A stretch of 64,000 nucleotides of DNA from Kappaphycus alvarezii (Eukaryota; Rhodophyta; Florideophyceae; Gigartinales; Solieriaceae): NCBI GenBank assembly GCA_002205965.3, contig NADL03000533.1, positions 248,001-312,000 of the forward strand, read 5' to 3'. Made by a program: the position numbers and the translations under genes. Within the stretch, counting starts at the first letter, position 1. Every line of letters begins with the position of its first letter. Below are positions 47,278-57,639 of this stretch, piece by piece. The notes beneath the pieces were generated by a model. It was not told the DNA's origin. It was given only the letters and a program-made list of their open reading frames with translations, and did no database searches.

Positions 47278-48749
47278 AAGAGAAATCTAGGTTTACTACT
47301 GTTCACTGTACCGAAACCAAAGCGCAAGCATCTGACGTTCTTCTTCGCAACATCAAGAAAATAGAAAGGCTTCCGGGTTCCCAGTCCGGTTGATTCACAC
47401 AGATGGTGATCGTGAATTCAAAATCACTAAATTGAAACTCAAGGAAGAAGTTGTGAACAGAACAATCATAACTAGCTACACTCATTGGTTGATTGGATTT
47501 GCAGAGCGAGCTATCGGCACCATTTTGTCTATGAGACGAACCTGAGTTCAACCCAAACTCCCTTTGAGCTATTGGGCGGATGCAGTAAAGCAGGTTTTCA
47601 TGGCGCAGAATATGGTCTTTCATACGATAACAAAGGAAACACCGTATGAGTCTCTGTTCAGGGAACCTTCCCCACATCTACAGTAAATTAGAAATTTTGG
47701 CTGCCGTATACTGTATCAGCCTAACAAGAAGAGTCTTGAATCATTTTAACCCAGATTAAGCGAGGGCATCCTACTTGGGTATCAGGACGGGGGTGTATAC
47801 AAAATCCATACAGATTCCGGAGCTCACACTTTAAAGAAACGTGTGCGATTCTTTGAGTCTCATTTCCCAGGATATGAAAAGATAGCCAACGACAACAGAC
47901 CTGATTCCATTGAATCTCACGAAACAGATGGAGAGAGAACAGTAATTCAGACAATAACATAGACTTCACCATTTGTGAGGATGACAACTATGACGCAACT
48001 TTTGCTTGACATTGAGGATAAATAAGAGTCTCCTTAAGGAACGTGAACTTATTTCCCCTCTGAAGACACTGCCGATGGTTCTACCAGTAACGGTGCAGGT
48101 GTCAACTCACAAAGTGAGCGTCGCGGTGCCTTGTCTGTTTATTGTCCTTAAGTCTCCAGAAAAGTCCTACTGGATAAATGCAATGAATGAAGAATTTCAA
48201 AAATTGCATCATGCAAACACATTGAAAGGCTGTAACCAGGTCCCACCCACTCCAAAATAATACCATCTGGTATTATTTTGTGACTAAAACAAAAACAAGG
48301 GTGGAAATCCGGCACGTTTAAAGGGCGTCTAGTATTATCAGACAATCTGCAGAGTCGCAAGAACATCTCTTCATCTGAGATATACACACCGGTTGCCTTT
48401 ATCGAGACTATACGCCTACTTATAACTTTATCCATGACATTTAGCTGGATTTCGAGGCAACTGGATGTGAAACAAGCATTTTTATTTGCGTCTCTTTCCT
48501 CTGATCTATGAATCTGGTTTAAACTCCCAAGCATATAATAGGGATAAATCGTTGGAAGAAGAGATACTCAGAACTAACTACCCCGAGAAGGAGGTGTGGC
48601 AAGCGACAAAAGTGCTACCGTGGTATAGTTGAACGAACAAAAAGGATTGTATATGGAAGAGAGTTGAGAGGGCTACAAGCAAGTATGGAAGGGGCAGGGT
48701 ATACCACTGATGCTCTGGGACCAGCTCAGGAAAAATGGTTCTTGGGTCT

Positions 48750-48850
48750 GAAGTTGACTCTCAACTCCCTACTACTCGGATCTTGACTTGAAGTTGTCTG
48801 CCAACTTGCTTGAACTCTCCATGAGGAAGCAGTTTACTCAGCTTATATAG
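48750..48850 (-). promoter_or_regulatory. TATA box and twin hairpins (unit B)
   Basis: CTATATAAG on the minus strand (48850-48842), the AAGTTG/CAACTT stem at 48807-48791, and a GAAGTTGA-type stem at 48767-48750 with one end mismatch. Spacing is the same as in units A and D. Confidence 0.55.
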
Positions 48851-48977
48851 ACTTTTGCCTACCCCTAAAGTCCGAACAAAACTACAGAAGGTACCAGGAA
48901 ATGCATAGAAACAATTTGTGTGGATTATACACTCTAAACAAAAAATACTTAAGAAAGTAACAATCAGTGAGGTCCTC

Positions 48978-49537
48978 TTATTTCCCATTCTCTAAATTAG
49001 ATCCAAACAACTCCTCCAAAATATCCATGCTGCCCGAGCAGTCCCCACAAATATCTGCGAACGGCTCATAGCTCTCTATTTTTTCCTGGGAGATATCTAA
49101 ACTACTAAAGATAACTCCATCCGGTTCCAGCGTCGGCACCACTTTTTCCATACTCTCCAGTCCAGGCCCCACCAGTTCAACACTTTCCATGCCACTGTTC
49201 CCCCATCCACCTCGTCCTCGTCCTCCACATCCTCCTCTTCCTCCTCCCCATCCTCCCCACCCTCCCCGTTATTAACCTCGTAGACCAATTGAGGGGCTAC
49301 CCACTCCTCGAAGGTCTCCCCAGCTCCCTCCTCGATGTCCCACTCCCGCCCCTTTCCTATCTCCTCCGCCTCATCCTCAATAAAAAGGCGATGCACGAAT
49401 TCGATAACCTTCTTTTTGGTTTGCCGGCGCAGGTAGTCCTCGCGGTCAGTAGGTCCGAAAGGTAGTAGGGAAATAGAGTTTAGGGGGCGGGGATGGCGAT
49501 TTTTGGAAATGACTTTCGAGGGGCGTAGATTGTTCAT
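48978..49537 (-). CDS. U3-like ORF of unit B, unknown protein family
   Basis: From ATG 49537 (MNNLRPSKVISKNRHPRPLN) an uninterrupted frame of 146 codons reads FGPTDREDYLRRQTKKK, EFVHRLFIEDEAEE, a long Glu/Asp tract (GEEEEEDVEDEDEVDGG) and a Trp-rich end at 49097. Overlapping it in the -1 frame, an ATG at 49190 opens 70 codons: MESVELVGPGLESMEKVV, TLEPDGVIFSSLDIS, then YEPFADICGDCSGSMDILEE, ending 48978. That second frame, not the Trp-rich end, is conserved in units A and C. The protein may thus be made as two overlapping ORFs or by a -1 frameshift. It is not recognised as gag, envelope, transposase or any host family. Confidence 0.5.
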
Positions 49538-50699
49538 TTTGGTAGGCTTTGTGGAATGGGAGGCAATGGAGGGTGTTTTTGGTGTGTGGGGGAGAGGGAG
49601 AGGGGTGATGAGCAAAATGATCGGGACGTTTAAAGCTTGGAATAAAGGGGTTTAAAAAGGCTCCCGGGGCAGGTTCTATAGATTAGGAATAGGTAAAATA
49701 AATCTGTAAGGGATTTTGTAGTAGTACATTTGCGCCCTTTTTCTCAAAAAACGAATTTGGAGGAGGATGTGAGCAAAAAGGGAAAAAGAACTTGATTCGG
49801 GATCGATTCAGAGGGGTAGATACAGTATAAAAATATCTAAGTAAATGGAAGTAAATTTGGAGAGGGCCGCGGTGATTATAAGCAAGGCTCAGGGAGGACG
49901 AGGAAGGACCGGAACTATAAGCAAATTTGGACAAGGAGAGATAGTACAGTAAACTAAAGGTCTGTAGATGACGGCGAAAAAAATGATCCGTTCCAGTCAG
50001 CACGCGCCTAACAGCATAAATAGCGTTCAAGGTGCTAATGTCTGTATAGTGCGACTAATCAAATCACTATATGGTCTAATATAGACGCCTAAACTTTGGT
50101 ACAAATCATTACGTGAGTATCTTGTGTCTGTTGGATTTAAGAAGTTGCGATCAGTTGTGTACCTCTTTGGTCGTGTACAGAAGGGAATATTAGTTTAAAT
50201 CACCGCCTGTGTGGATGAATTGCTACAGCTTGGAAAGTGTAACCTGGTTTATGAGCTGTTTACTGAGCTGATGTCGAAGTTTGAGGTTATTGATTTGGTT
50301 AAATTCAACTTCGTTCTCGCTTAAGGATCAGAGAAACAGCAAACGGCCTGTTTATATCTCATATGTCATGTATCGAAAAAATAATATCTGACTCTGCGAT
50401 GGCGATGACAAAGACTTCAAAGACTCCTCTACTTCTTGGACACGTTTTGTATGAGAAAAAGTCCCTTTTGTACCCATCTGAAAAGGATTCGACGAGAATA
50501 GTACTCTACCAGAGCACTGTTTGTATCCTTATCTACTTATCAACTTGCACAACACCATATATCTCTACTGCAGTGTTTATGCTCTGCAAAATTCATGGCG
50601 AATCCAGCGCCGCGTCACTGAAAGGCGTAAAAATGCGTTTGTGCAATATCTCAATGAAACTAACAATCTCAGTTAATTACTGCAACAAAGTGACACCGT

Positions 50700-51177
50700 A
50701 AGCCTCGGGTCGTACTACGATGCCGACTGGGCGCAGGAAAAGGCTAAACGTCGATTGCGCACTGGATTTGTTATTATGGCCAATGGCAGTCCCATCGTGT
50801 GGAGGTCCAAACTACAGACATTTACTGCACTCTCATCTCCAGAGTCCGAGTGTAACGCACTGTCAGCATGAATGAAGAAAAACATATGGATCAGGTCCAT
50901 CTTACGTGAACTGAAATGTGTGCAAGAACATCCTACTACTGTGTTCCAGGATAACTTTGGACCAATCTCGTGATAAAATGAAATTCACGGCCTGCGCAAA
51001 GTGAAACATTTTGGCATCAAGTTTCACCATGTTCAAGACGCTGCCGAGAATATGGAAGTAGAGGTCAAGTGCATCCCCTCGTCACAAAACAAGGCCGAAA
51101 CATTTACAAAGAACCTAGCTGGCAATACCTTTGCACAGCATCGAGAATGGCTTGGAGTAATTACATTTCGTGAATAA
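50700..51177 (+). pseudogene. Copia-3 RNase H remnant
   Basis: SLGSYYDADWAQEKAKRRLR (first Asp), TGFVIMANGSPIVWRSKLQ, and FTALSSPESECNALS (Glu) form a clear Copia RNase H. FGIKFHHVQDAAENMEVE and IPSSQNKAETFTKNLAG close it. Stops occur near 50870 and 50972. The catalytic carboxylates visible are intact except where a stop replaces the last segment. Confidence 0.85.
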
Positions 51178-51184
51178 GCTCGCT

Positions 51185-51193
51185 CGAGGGGGG
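51185..51193 (+). promoter_or_regulatory. Copia-3 polypurine tract
   Basis: CGAGGGGGG lies immediately before the right LTR, the expected second-strand primer. Confidence 0.7.
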
Positions 51194-51445
51194 TGTCGCG
51201 GAGATTCCACAGTGATGTAATATGGTTCCGAGCTCAACCATAATAACGCAGATTTGCATTCTATCACCTGTCACGACTGACTAAAATTTGGTTTTGCATT
51301 TATTATTGTAGAAGATAATGTCCAAATTATATGGTGCAATAGAGAGCGCAAGCCTGAGCTATCATTTTAGTTTCCACTCTCAAGAAATACGACTGCTGTG
51401 TCCTACCATGAATTACACAAGTCCAACCAGCCTCAAAACCTCTGA
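51194..51445 (+). repeat. Copia-3 right LTR
   Basis: Starts TGTCGCGGAGATTCCAC. It ends near CTCTGA at 51445, aligned with the left LTR end at TTTCA. Confidence 0.8.
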
Positions 51446-52139
51446 AAGCGATATAGGTAGTCCATGAACTTGCATTCAAACTATGTTCAAGATCTGTAGT
51501 GTAAGCGTATCGGAGCAAGTCCGCCATCTAAAATAAGGGAGCAAGAGGGATTCATCTACTGAAACGGGTAAGCTCACTGATATCCGGTGAAATTTTGCGC
51601 CACCTTTCATATACTAAAAAGGTTGAGAGAAATTTGGGTGGTTTGATATTTGGAAAGTAATGTCATTTCCTGAAGAAAAGTTGTTGGTAGCCAAAATCGC
51701 AAAGGAGTCGTCGTGATAAAATTTATCCTCTACAAATCTTTGTTTCTTACACCCTCGAATTTTTCACGCATCTTTATTGAAATATAGATCAGTCGTCACA
51801 GATATCTTTTCGATAACATAGCCCAAAAATCCCTTTCCTTCATGCACACAAAATTTAGTACGCAACATTTCTTTTATCTCATTTTTTAAGTGATTGATCC
51901 ACCATTTCTAAAGAGTAACCTTTTCATTCGTGACCCACCCGCCCCCTAAATTTACTTATATCCTACTTTCATTCTTATTCTTCCCATTAGTTAAGTATTG
52001 GAATTAAAATATGACGTAATGACCACGAATTGCAGCACATAAAAACCAAAATACGTCCTCAATATTTTTAATCCGACAAGGGCCGTGAAAATATCGATGT
52101 AATACCCATTTTACAAAATAATATAGTAGCGTCGTGATG
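51446..52139. other. Intergenic stretch, possibly start of unit F
   Basis: AT-rich DNA after Copia-3. Its last part probably belongs to the degenerate unit F, but no TG start or target duplication could be fixed. Confidence 0.35.
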
Positions 52140-52545
52140 AATCTCTCCTACCATCAACCACCCAATCGGCTAATCCACACAACCTCCTAATTTTCCATTA
52201 ACATAACCATACTCTGCCAATCTTGAAACTTCTAAAAAATTAACAGGTCCCGGTACTAATCAGCAGCCTAGCTTTGCGGATTCAATTTATCAAGGGTGCA
52301 GATGTGGCAGAGGAGTTTGAAGTAGCACGAGAGGTTGAGAAGTATGAGGTTGAAGAAGAAGACTCTGAAAAGAAGGACGACTGATTTACCCAGTGGGAGT
52401 CGTTGGTATAAAAGTTGGACACAATCCAGAGGGGGACGACAAATAGTGAGAGTATGGGTGTCAGCGTGGTCTTGGACCCTTCTTGTTTGTAATGAGGAGG
52501 AGTTTGAGGATCACGAGGAAGAATTGAAAGATTAAGATATGTTTG
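52140..52545 (+). mobile_element. LTR-like unit F, degenerate and truncated
   Basis: Nucleotide similarity to unit C over the ORF: CCATCAACCACCCAATCGGC parallels CCATCAACTTCCTTATCGGC of unit C, and the start region AACATAACCATACTCTGCC parallels AACGTGACCAAACTCCGC. Acidic codons, ESLVYKL and MGVSVVLDP follow. The family start ATG reads ATA here. The 3' part with TATA box and hairpins is absent. Confidence 0.45.
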
Positions 52546-53290
52546 AGGAGGCTATTTGCAATAGCAAAACTTACTTACTTCTCGACAATTTTCCTCGAAA
52601 AAGCCCTGTAAGTCCTTCTCGGCGTACTCGTCAGGCGACGAGGAGCGGCCCCTGGAAGTCTTGTTCTTCGGAACTGGGCGGTTATCCGGAAGGATCAGCG
52701 TAAAAAAAATGCTAGTTTCCACTTGCAATCGGGCAGAAAGGCAAATCTAATTGAGATTTTAACTTACTGTCAGATTGGAAGAGCTCGCAGTACTGACAAA
52801 CTTTTTGGCGATGCTACCAGATAAGGGGTTTGGGCGCACAAGAGGTAATCGATGGTTGAACTGATGGTTGAAGCTTCCGGTGAACAGACCGGAGCTTCTG
52901 ACCATGTTTATGTAGAAAAAGGACTCAACAAAAGCAGGGATAAATTGTAAGCAAATGGGACTGAATTCAAAGGTATTCTAGAAAAAGCGATCCCAGAGGT
53001 ATCAAACTACAAGGTTCTGAAGGCTCATGTAGCAGCCATCAGTGTAACCGACAGTAATAAACATCATGGCAAAGTCCTATTGGTCCAATTGGCAAGGAGG
53101 CATAAAGCGGTTGCTGATTGGTGGGTCCGAAATGTTTCGAGAACCACACGAGATAACTACGGTGGCACCATGCCATTGGCTTGGTACAGAGAGATATGAT
53201 CTTATGTTTTACACTGGTGCGTGAGTACAGTGCACAAGTTATACTGATGTCATCTCACAGTGTAAATCATTGATACAGGTTACTGGAGGG
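52546..53290. other. Unassigned stretch
   Basis: Mixed composition, no open frame above about 60 codons with recognisable motifs. No repeat end seen. Confidence 0.4.
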
Positions 53291-54162
53291 CTACTGCCAG
53301 GGTATTTGGTGATTTATGGGCATAATCGCAATACTGTGGTGGGGGTGAGGAAGCGAAGAGAAAACAGAGGAGGAGGAAGATGTGCGCACGGAGAGGAGCC
53401 GTGTTCGGTCCGGTGCTGCTGTGGACAAGAACAACCTATCGGACTTCGATAGCATGAGTTCAGTTGTGATCGCAGACTGAAGCGTTTCGCCGGGGACCAG
53501 CGATGAAAAAGGCTCCAAAAGTGCCGTAACCGTACACGACGAAGATAGCTGCGGATTGCGGGAGGAAAAGAGCGAGATGGCAGACAGAGGGATTTCTTCC
53601 AGGTGGCCGTCCTGGGAAGGAGTCAGCAGGTCGGAGATAAGTCCAACAGAATCAATTACAGATGATTCACAAGCAGCCTCGGTAATTTCTGAAGTTTGTC
53701 GGAGACCAAGACCGCCCATTGAAAAGGGAGAGAGGCTTGAAGCCAGGCTCGATCCGGGCAGTGCAATTGCAATTGGTGTAATGCTTCCCTTTGCTTCTGG
53801 TCGAAGCTGGCGGCGAGTATCGTGGATTAAGTGGAAGGAAGCGTACGTAGCAAGAGCATGATCTTGGAGGCGTTCGCACAGAAGCGGTGTAAGTTGAAAG
53901 CCGATTGAGCATCATCGAAGTCTCGAAAGGATTGGAAGATACGGTTAACTGAAGTTTGGCGGCCTGCGAAAAACTGGGAAACGAAAGAGTCGGAGCCACA
54001 CAGGACGAACGAGGGGGGGAGGGGTGGAATCGGAGAGGGGAAGAGGAGATGACAAACAGGTAGACTCGTCGAAGAGGTCAAAAAGGCTGTATAAATTTTA
54101 CCGGCGGCGGCGGCCAAGAGCGCGGGTGCAGTTGTGTCTGAAATCCAACTTGGGGATGGCAA
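53291..54162 (-). pseudogene. RT-D: fragment of a non-LTR retroelement protein
   Basis: On the minus strand FDDAQSAFNLHRFCANAS and MLLLRTLPST (53827-54162) parallel the post-thumb segment of RT-B (FGDARIRFHLHRVCASAC). They are followed in another frame by MGGLGLRQTSEITEAACESS (53719), parallel to GGHGFTPVATRNSASYAAS of RT-B. The YADD core and the C-terminal zinc/endonuclease part are missing. Sequence differs enough from RT-B to be a distinct subfamily. Confidence 0.6.
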
Positions 54163-54828
54163 GGAGTTCCGGAATGGCTCGAGTCCTGTGCTCTGGCGAG
54201 GGAGCGGAAATGATGCGTTACAAGGTTGCGAAGTATAAGTCGTAAGCCGCGGCTTGGACTTGGCGAGGAATAAAGGTGAGAACAGGGAAAGGGGCGGAGA
54301 GGAGGGAACGGACGGTGAGGGGTGACTTGGATGGTCCTGAAACTTGATTCACAACAGGGAGATTCATGCGTCAGGATCCATGTCGGCATCGGGTGCGGGA
54401 ATATTTTCAAGGAGACCATAGGGGTTGGTGTCGGCTGGTGTAGTAGGGAGCGAAGGGATGGGAGATTTGGCATTGTGCGCACCGACATTAATCCATCCAT
54501 CCGTTTGAGGCGAAACAGGGGCATTCGGAGTACGGCGGCGTTTGAATCAAACTGCCGCTGCTTGTGGGGGAGGCAGAGAGACTGCTCCAGGGAAACCAGG
54601 GAGAATGGATATTTTGGCAAGTATTTTGGTATCGATGTCCCGAAAAGCGGTCGCGAAGGATCGAGCAGGATACAACTTGCATTTTTCATCTTCCAAGCGA
54701 GAGATTTCGGAACGCAGACCTTGCCATACTGCGACGAGGTCTGTTGGTACAAAACTCGCCTTTCTGTAGGAGAGTGGTCCTCTCCACAAACTTCTGTATT
54801 CTCCTCCCTATGAGTTTTCAAAAAAGAC
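54163..54828 (-). other. GC-rich coding-like region, unassigned
   Basis: Overlapping open frames on both strands (e.g. 54821-54078 and 54789-54547 on minus, 54322-54813 on plus). The minus frame with DLVAVWQGLRSEISRLEDEK looks like a short amphipathic coiled coil followed by PARSFATAFRDIDTKIL. It could be the N-terminal part of the RT-D element protein or a host gene fragment. No family recognised. Confidence 0.25.
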
Positions 54829-54881
54829 TATTTGCACAAATTTTCATTTACGAACGAAAACCTGAAACAAATTTTTCCCAT

Positions 54882-55087
54882 TGATAGATGAGTCATACAA
54901 GTGTATGTGATTTTCAGATTAAGTCTAGAGGTGGACACGCAATGAATCATTGCATATTTAATTTATGAGCTTTACGTCATCTAATGAGTTGGATCACGTC
55001 AACATTTGTTTTTGCGAATAGTATATAAGCTAGTAATAGACTAAGAACCAACAACAAAAAAGGAAGTTATAATCTAATAATCTAATA
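54882..55087 (+). repeat. Copia-4 left LTR
   Basis: Direct partner of 59170-59378, start TGATAGATGAGTCATACAA. An AT-rich GTATATAAGC at about 55020 is a good TATA-box candidate, and the right LTR has GTGTATAAGC at the same place. Confidence 0.9.
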
Positions 55088-55101
55088 GGTTGTGGGCCCA
55101 G
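55088..55101 (+). promoter_or_regulatory. Copia-4 half-tRNA-iMet primer-binding site
   Basis: GGTTGTGGGCCCAG abuts the LTR end. It differs at one position from the exact complement of the initiator tRNA-Met anticodon arm found in Copia-3. Confidence 0.75.
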
Positions 55102-55175
55102 AGAACTTCATGATTAATATCAGGTATACCATCTAGAAATTGACTGAGAGTAACTACCTTTCGTAGGAATTACAA

Positions 55176-55709
55176 ATGAATCTCGTGCTGAGGGCTAGAC
55201 ACCTATGGAAGTTTGTGGAAGGAGGTTTCACTATCGACATGGAGATTCAAGGTGAAGACTCCGATGATGTTGCAGCCAAGAAAAAGGAGAACAGGTTGAA
55301 GCAGCATTGCTTAGCTGAAATACTCCTGAATGTCGATGCTAAATTTCTAGCATCTTTAGCAATGAAATACGATCCCAAAGATGTGTGGGATGCTTTAGAG
55401 AACATGCAGAAGAGCAAATTCTCTGTAAGTCAGTACAGCTTAAGAAGTAAGCTGTTTAAAATGAAGATAAAGGATGGGAAGTCAGTACGTTCGTTTATTG
55501 AGGATATATCTCAAATTTGGAATAGCCTCGCGATGAGCAATTATGTGCTCCAGAAAGAAGATAAGAAGTTCGCTCTATATCAAGGACTAGGCCCTGAATA
55601 CGATATGATTAAAACGGTTCTACAGAATACTGCTGACTTGAAGTTTGAAAAAAATTGTGTCAAGATTAGAAATAAGGGAGTAGGAACTCAAATCACAACA
55701 GAAACATAA
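55176..55709 (+). pseudogene. Copia-4 gag (capsid part)
   Basis: ATG 55176 opens 177 codons of typical Copia gag (UBN2-type capsid). HCLAEILLNVDAKFLASLAM, YDPKDVWDALENMQKS, YSLRSKLFKMKIKDGKSVRS and FIEDISQIWNSLAM are the recurring family segments. A frameshift near 55690 separates it from the zinc knuckle. In an intact element gag forms the particle that encloses the RNA. Confidence 0.85.
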
Positions 55710-55749
55710 TGTAAAAAGGAGCAATGCTGCCTTTTACAAGGGTCAGAAG

Positions 55750-57624
55750 GTGCACCATAAGGCTAATAGTAGAAGTAGCAAGAAGTTAAAAGGAAGCTGT
55801 TATGGATGTGGTAAAGTCGGTCACAGATTTTTACAGTGTTTCTATAATCTAGAGTCGCCACTGTATAATGCTAAGTTGAAGGTATCTGACGAAGTTAAAG
55901 AGGAAATACAAAATCTGAACAGTAAGTTCAAAAATGAGAATAGAAAGAAGGAATAAGCATGAATAGCATTTGCGACTGGGATGAATGGTATGGAATCTGA
56001 GTGGTTCCTTGATAATTGTGCTACGCAGCGGATGACAAACCGGCGTGACATACTATTCGACTTTGAACTAAGAGAGATACATGACGAGGCCATGAACACG
56101 GCCGCTATAAATGGAGAAATGCCTATTAGAGGATATGGCTCTGTAATGTTAAAGCAAGACATACATGGGACTTGCAGAAAGATTAGGCTTAAAATAGTGG
56201 CCCATAACCTGACCATGCGAACGAGTCTTATGTCACAGACGTTGGCACAAAATGCAGGGATAAGGATTGAATACCCAGAAAAGTCTAATGAGATGCAGGC
56301 GTTCATAGGAGACGAGATTATCATGCAGGGTAATACAGAAGGCCATGGAATATGCAATTTGGTTGGCATGCATGAATTAATACTTGATGGAAGCAATGAA
56401 GTTTTGTTAACACAAAATGGGTGTGATGACTTGCAGTTGATGCACAGGCGAATGTTCCATGTCAACAAAAATGTTTTGAAAGAAATGATCAGAACAAGTG
56501 CAGCACATGGACTGGATGCAGTAAAGAACCAAAGGGCTGATAATAATTGTCGAGAATGTAATGAGGGAAAGCAGATTGCCGCACCACATCCATCTAGGGC
56601 CAAGAAAGCCCGTGACGTTCTGGAGTTGGTACACTCAGATATAATAGGACCTACGAGAGTGGCCTCGATTAGTGGATCAAATTATGTCCTCTGTTTTAAA
56701 GACGACGCAAGTGGGGCGTCCTGGATCATATTTTTAAAGGATCGATCAAGTGCTCCAAGGGCACTTGAGCAATTAATTAATATGACAGAGAACCTAACCA
56801 GGAGGAAGGTAAGGCACATCAGGACTGATGGGGCGAGTGAATATTTGCCCAATGATTTGCAAAACGTATTTTGAAAGCGAGGGATCTCACAACAAGTAAA
56901 ACCGCCGTATTATCCTGAGTCTAACGGAAGAGTAGAGCGCTTAAACAGAACCCTGGTTGAGAGGGCAAGTTGTTTGCTGTCAGAACTTAGCAAAATTAAC
57001 AGCGTAGAAGATTATGAGTTCCTATGGGCTGAGGCCGTTGCTACAATGAATTTTGTGAGAAAAAGGACACTCAAAAAGTCTACTCATGGGTCGTATGGGA
57101 ATAAGACTCCTTTAGAAGTTGTACGTGGCACAAAACCTGATCTTTCAAAAATAAGAGTATTTGTTTCTGCAGTTCAAGTTAAGAAGCCTGCAAAGTACAG
57201 AGAGGGAAATTTTGATTCCATTACGTGGAACGGCGTACATGTGGGATACAGTGAATCAGTTGCGTACAGAATTTTTGTTCCTGATCCGGATAAGGTAGTA
57301 GTGTCAAGGGACGTAAGATTTATCAAAGAAGAACCAGAACGGCCTGTATCTGAATCTAAGACTATTAGTACAAGCAGTCAGGACGATGTCGGCGATGTGT
57401 GCAGTAATACAGATGATCCCACAGGTACAGATAATGAAGAAACACAACCAGGATTGGAAGAGCTTGTTAAGCAGAATGAACACCTGCTTACTCATGTATC
57501 AGAGAGGCTTAAACGTGTCACCAAGCGTCCAGAGAAATACACATATGACAGCATGCTGGCATTCTTAACAGTACAGCAGCTTAATGATCAGTCCAATGAA
57601 AATTTATCTACATCCATAGAATAA
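55750..57624 (+). pseudogene. Copia-4 zinc knuckle, protease and integrase
   Basis: One frame with stops at 55954 (TAA), 55960 (TGA) and 56872 (TGA). It starts with the knuckle CYGCGKVGHRFLQC (Cys-x2-Cys-x4-His-x4-Cys). The protease motif is EWFLDNCATQRMT, with the catalytic Asp present and D-N-C-A in place of the common D-S-G-A. Integrase follows: zinc region LMHRRMFHVNKN...CRECNEGKQ, first Asp in ELVHSDIIGPTR, second in RHIRTDGASEYL, and Glu in YYPESNGRVERLNRTL just after the TGA. The frame ends with VHVGYSESVAYRIFVPD, the integrase C-terminal motif, and an acidic linker. Apart from the stops the catalytic residues are complete. Confidence 0.9.
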
Positions 57625-57639
57625 ATAGAATCGTCCATA

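Larger units (their letters stand above)
48536..50013 (-). mobile_element. LTR-like unit B (about 1.48 kb) inserted in Copia-3
   Basis: Flanked by perfect 5-bp duplications GCATA (48531-48535 and 50014-50018). The minus strand begins TGTTAGGCGCGTGC and ends CGATTTATCCCTATTA, so termini are TG...TA here and TG...CA in unit A. It contains the ORF (49537-48978), TATA box (48850-48842), and hairpins (48807-48791 and 48767-48750) in the same order and spacing as unit A. Insertion into the conserved RT gene makes both edges unambiguous, so this is the reference copy of the family. Confidence 0.8.
48130..50345 (+). pseudogene. Copia-3 reverse transcriptase, split by unit B
   Basis: Upstream of the insertion KSPEKSYWINAMNEEFQKLH is the RT entry motif (W-x-x-A-M-x-x-E), and RQLDVKQAFLFASL is the D-V-K-x-A-F-L catalytic segment. 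After the insertion, from about 50020, the frame resumes with RLIKSLYGL (then a stop) and TPKLWYKSLREYLVSVGFKK, matching the KSLYGLKQAPR-x-W-Y box. The join of these conserved segments defines the empty site of unit B. Confidence 0.75.
45114..51445 (+). mobile_element. Copia-3, Ty1/copia retrotransposon with nested unit B
   Basis: LTRs at about 45114-45366 and 51194-51445 start near T(A)GTCGCGG and share TTCCACAGTGA, GACTGACT and TTTGCATTTATTATTG. A perfect half-tRNA primer-binding site follows the left LTR and a G-rich polypurine tract precedes the right one. Internal order is gag, GAG-pre-integrase zinc region, decayed integrase, RT, RNase H. The RT gene is split by unit B (48536-50013). 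Without it the element is about 4.85 kb. All genes are broken. Confidence 0.85.
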
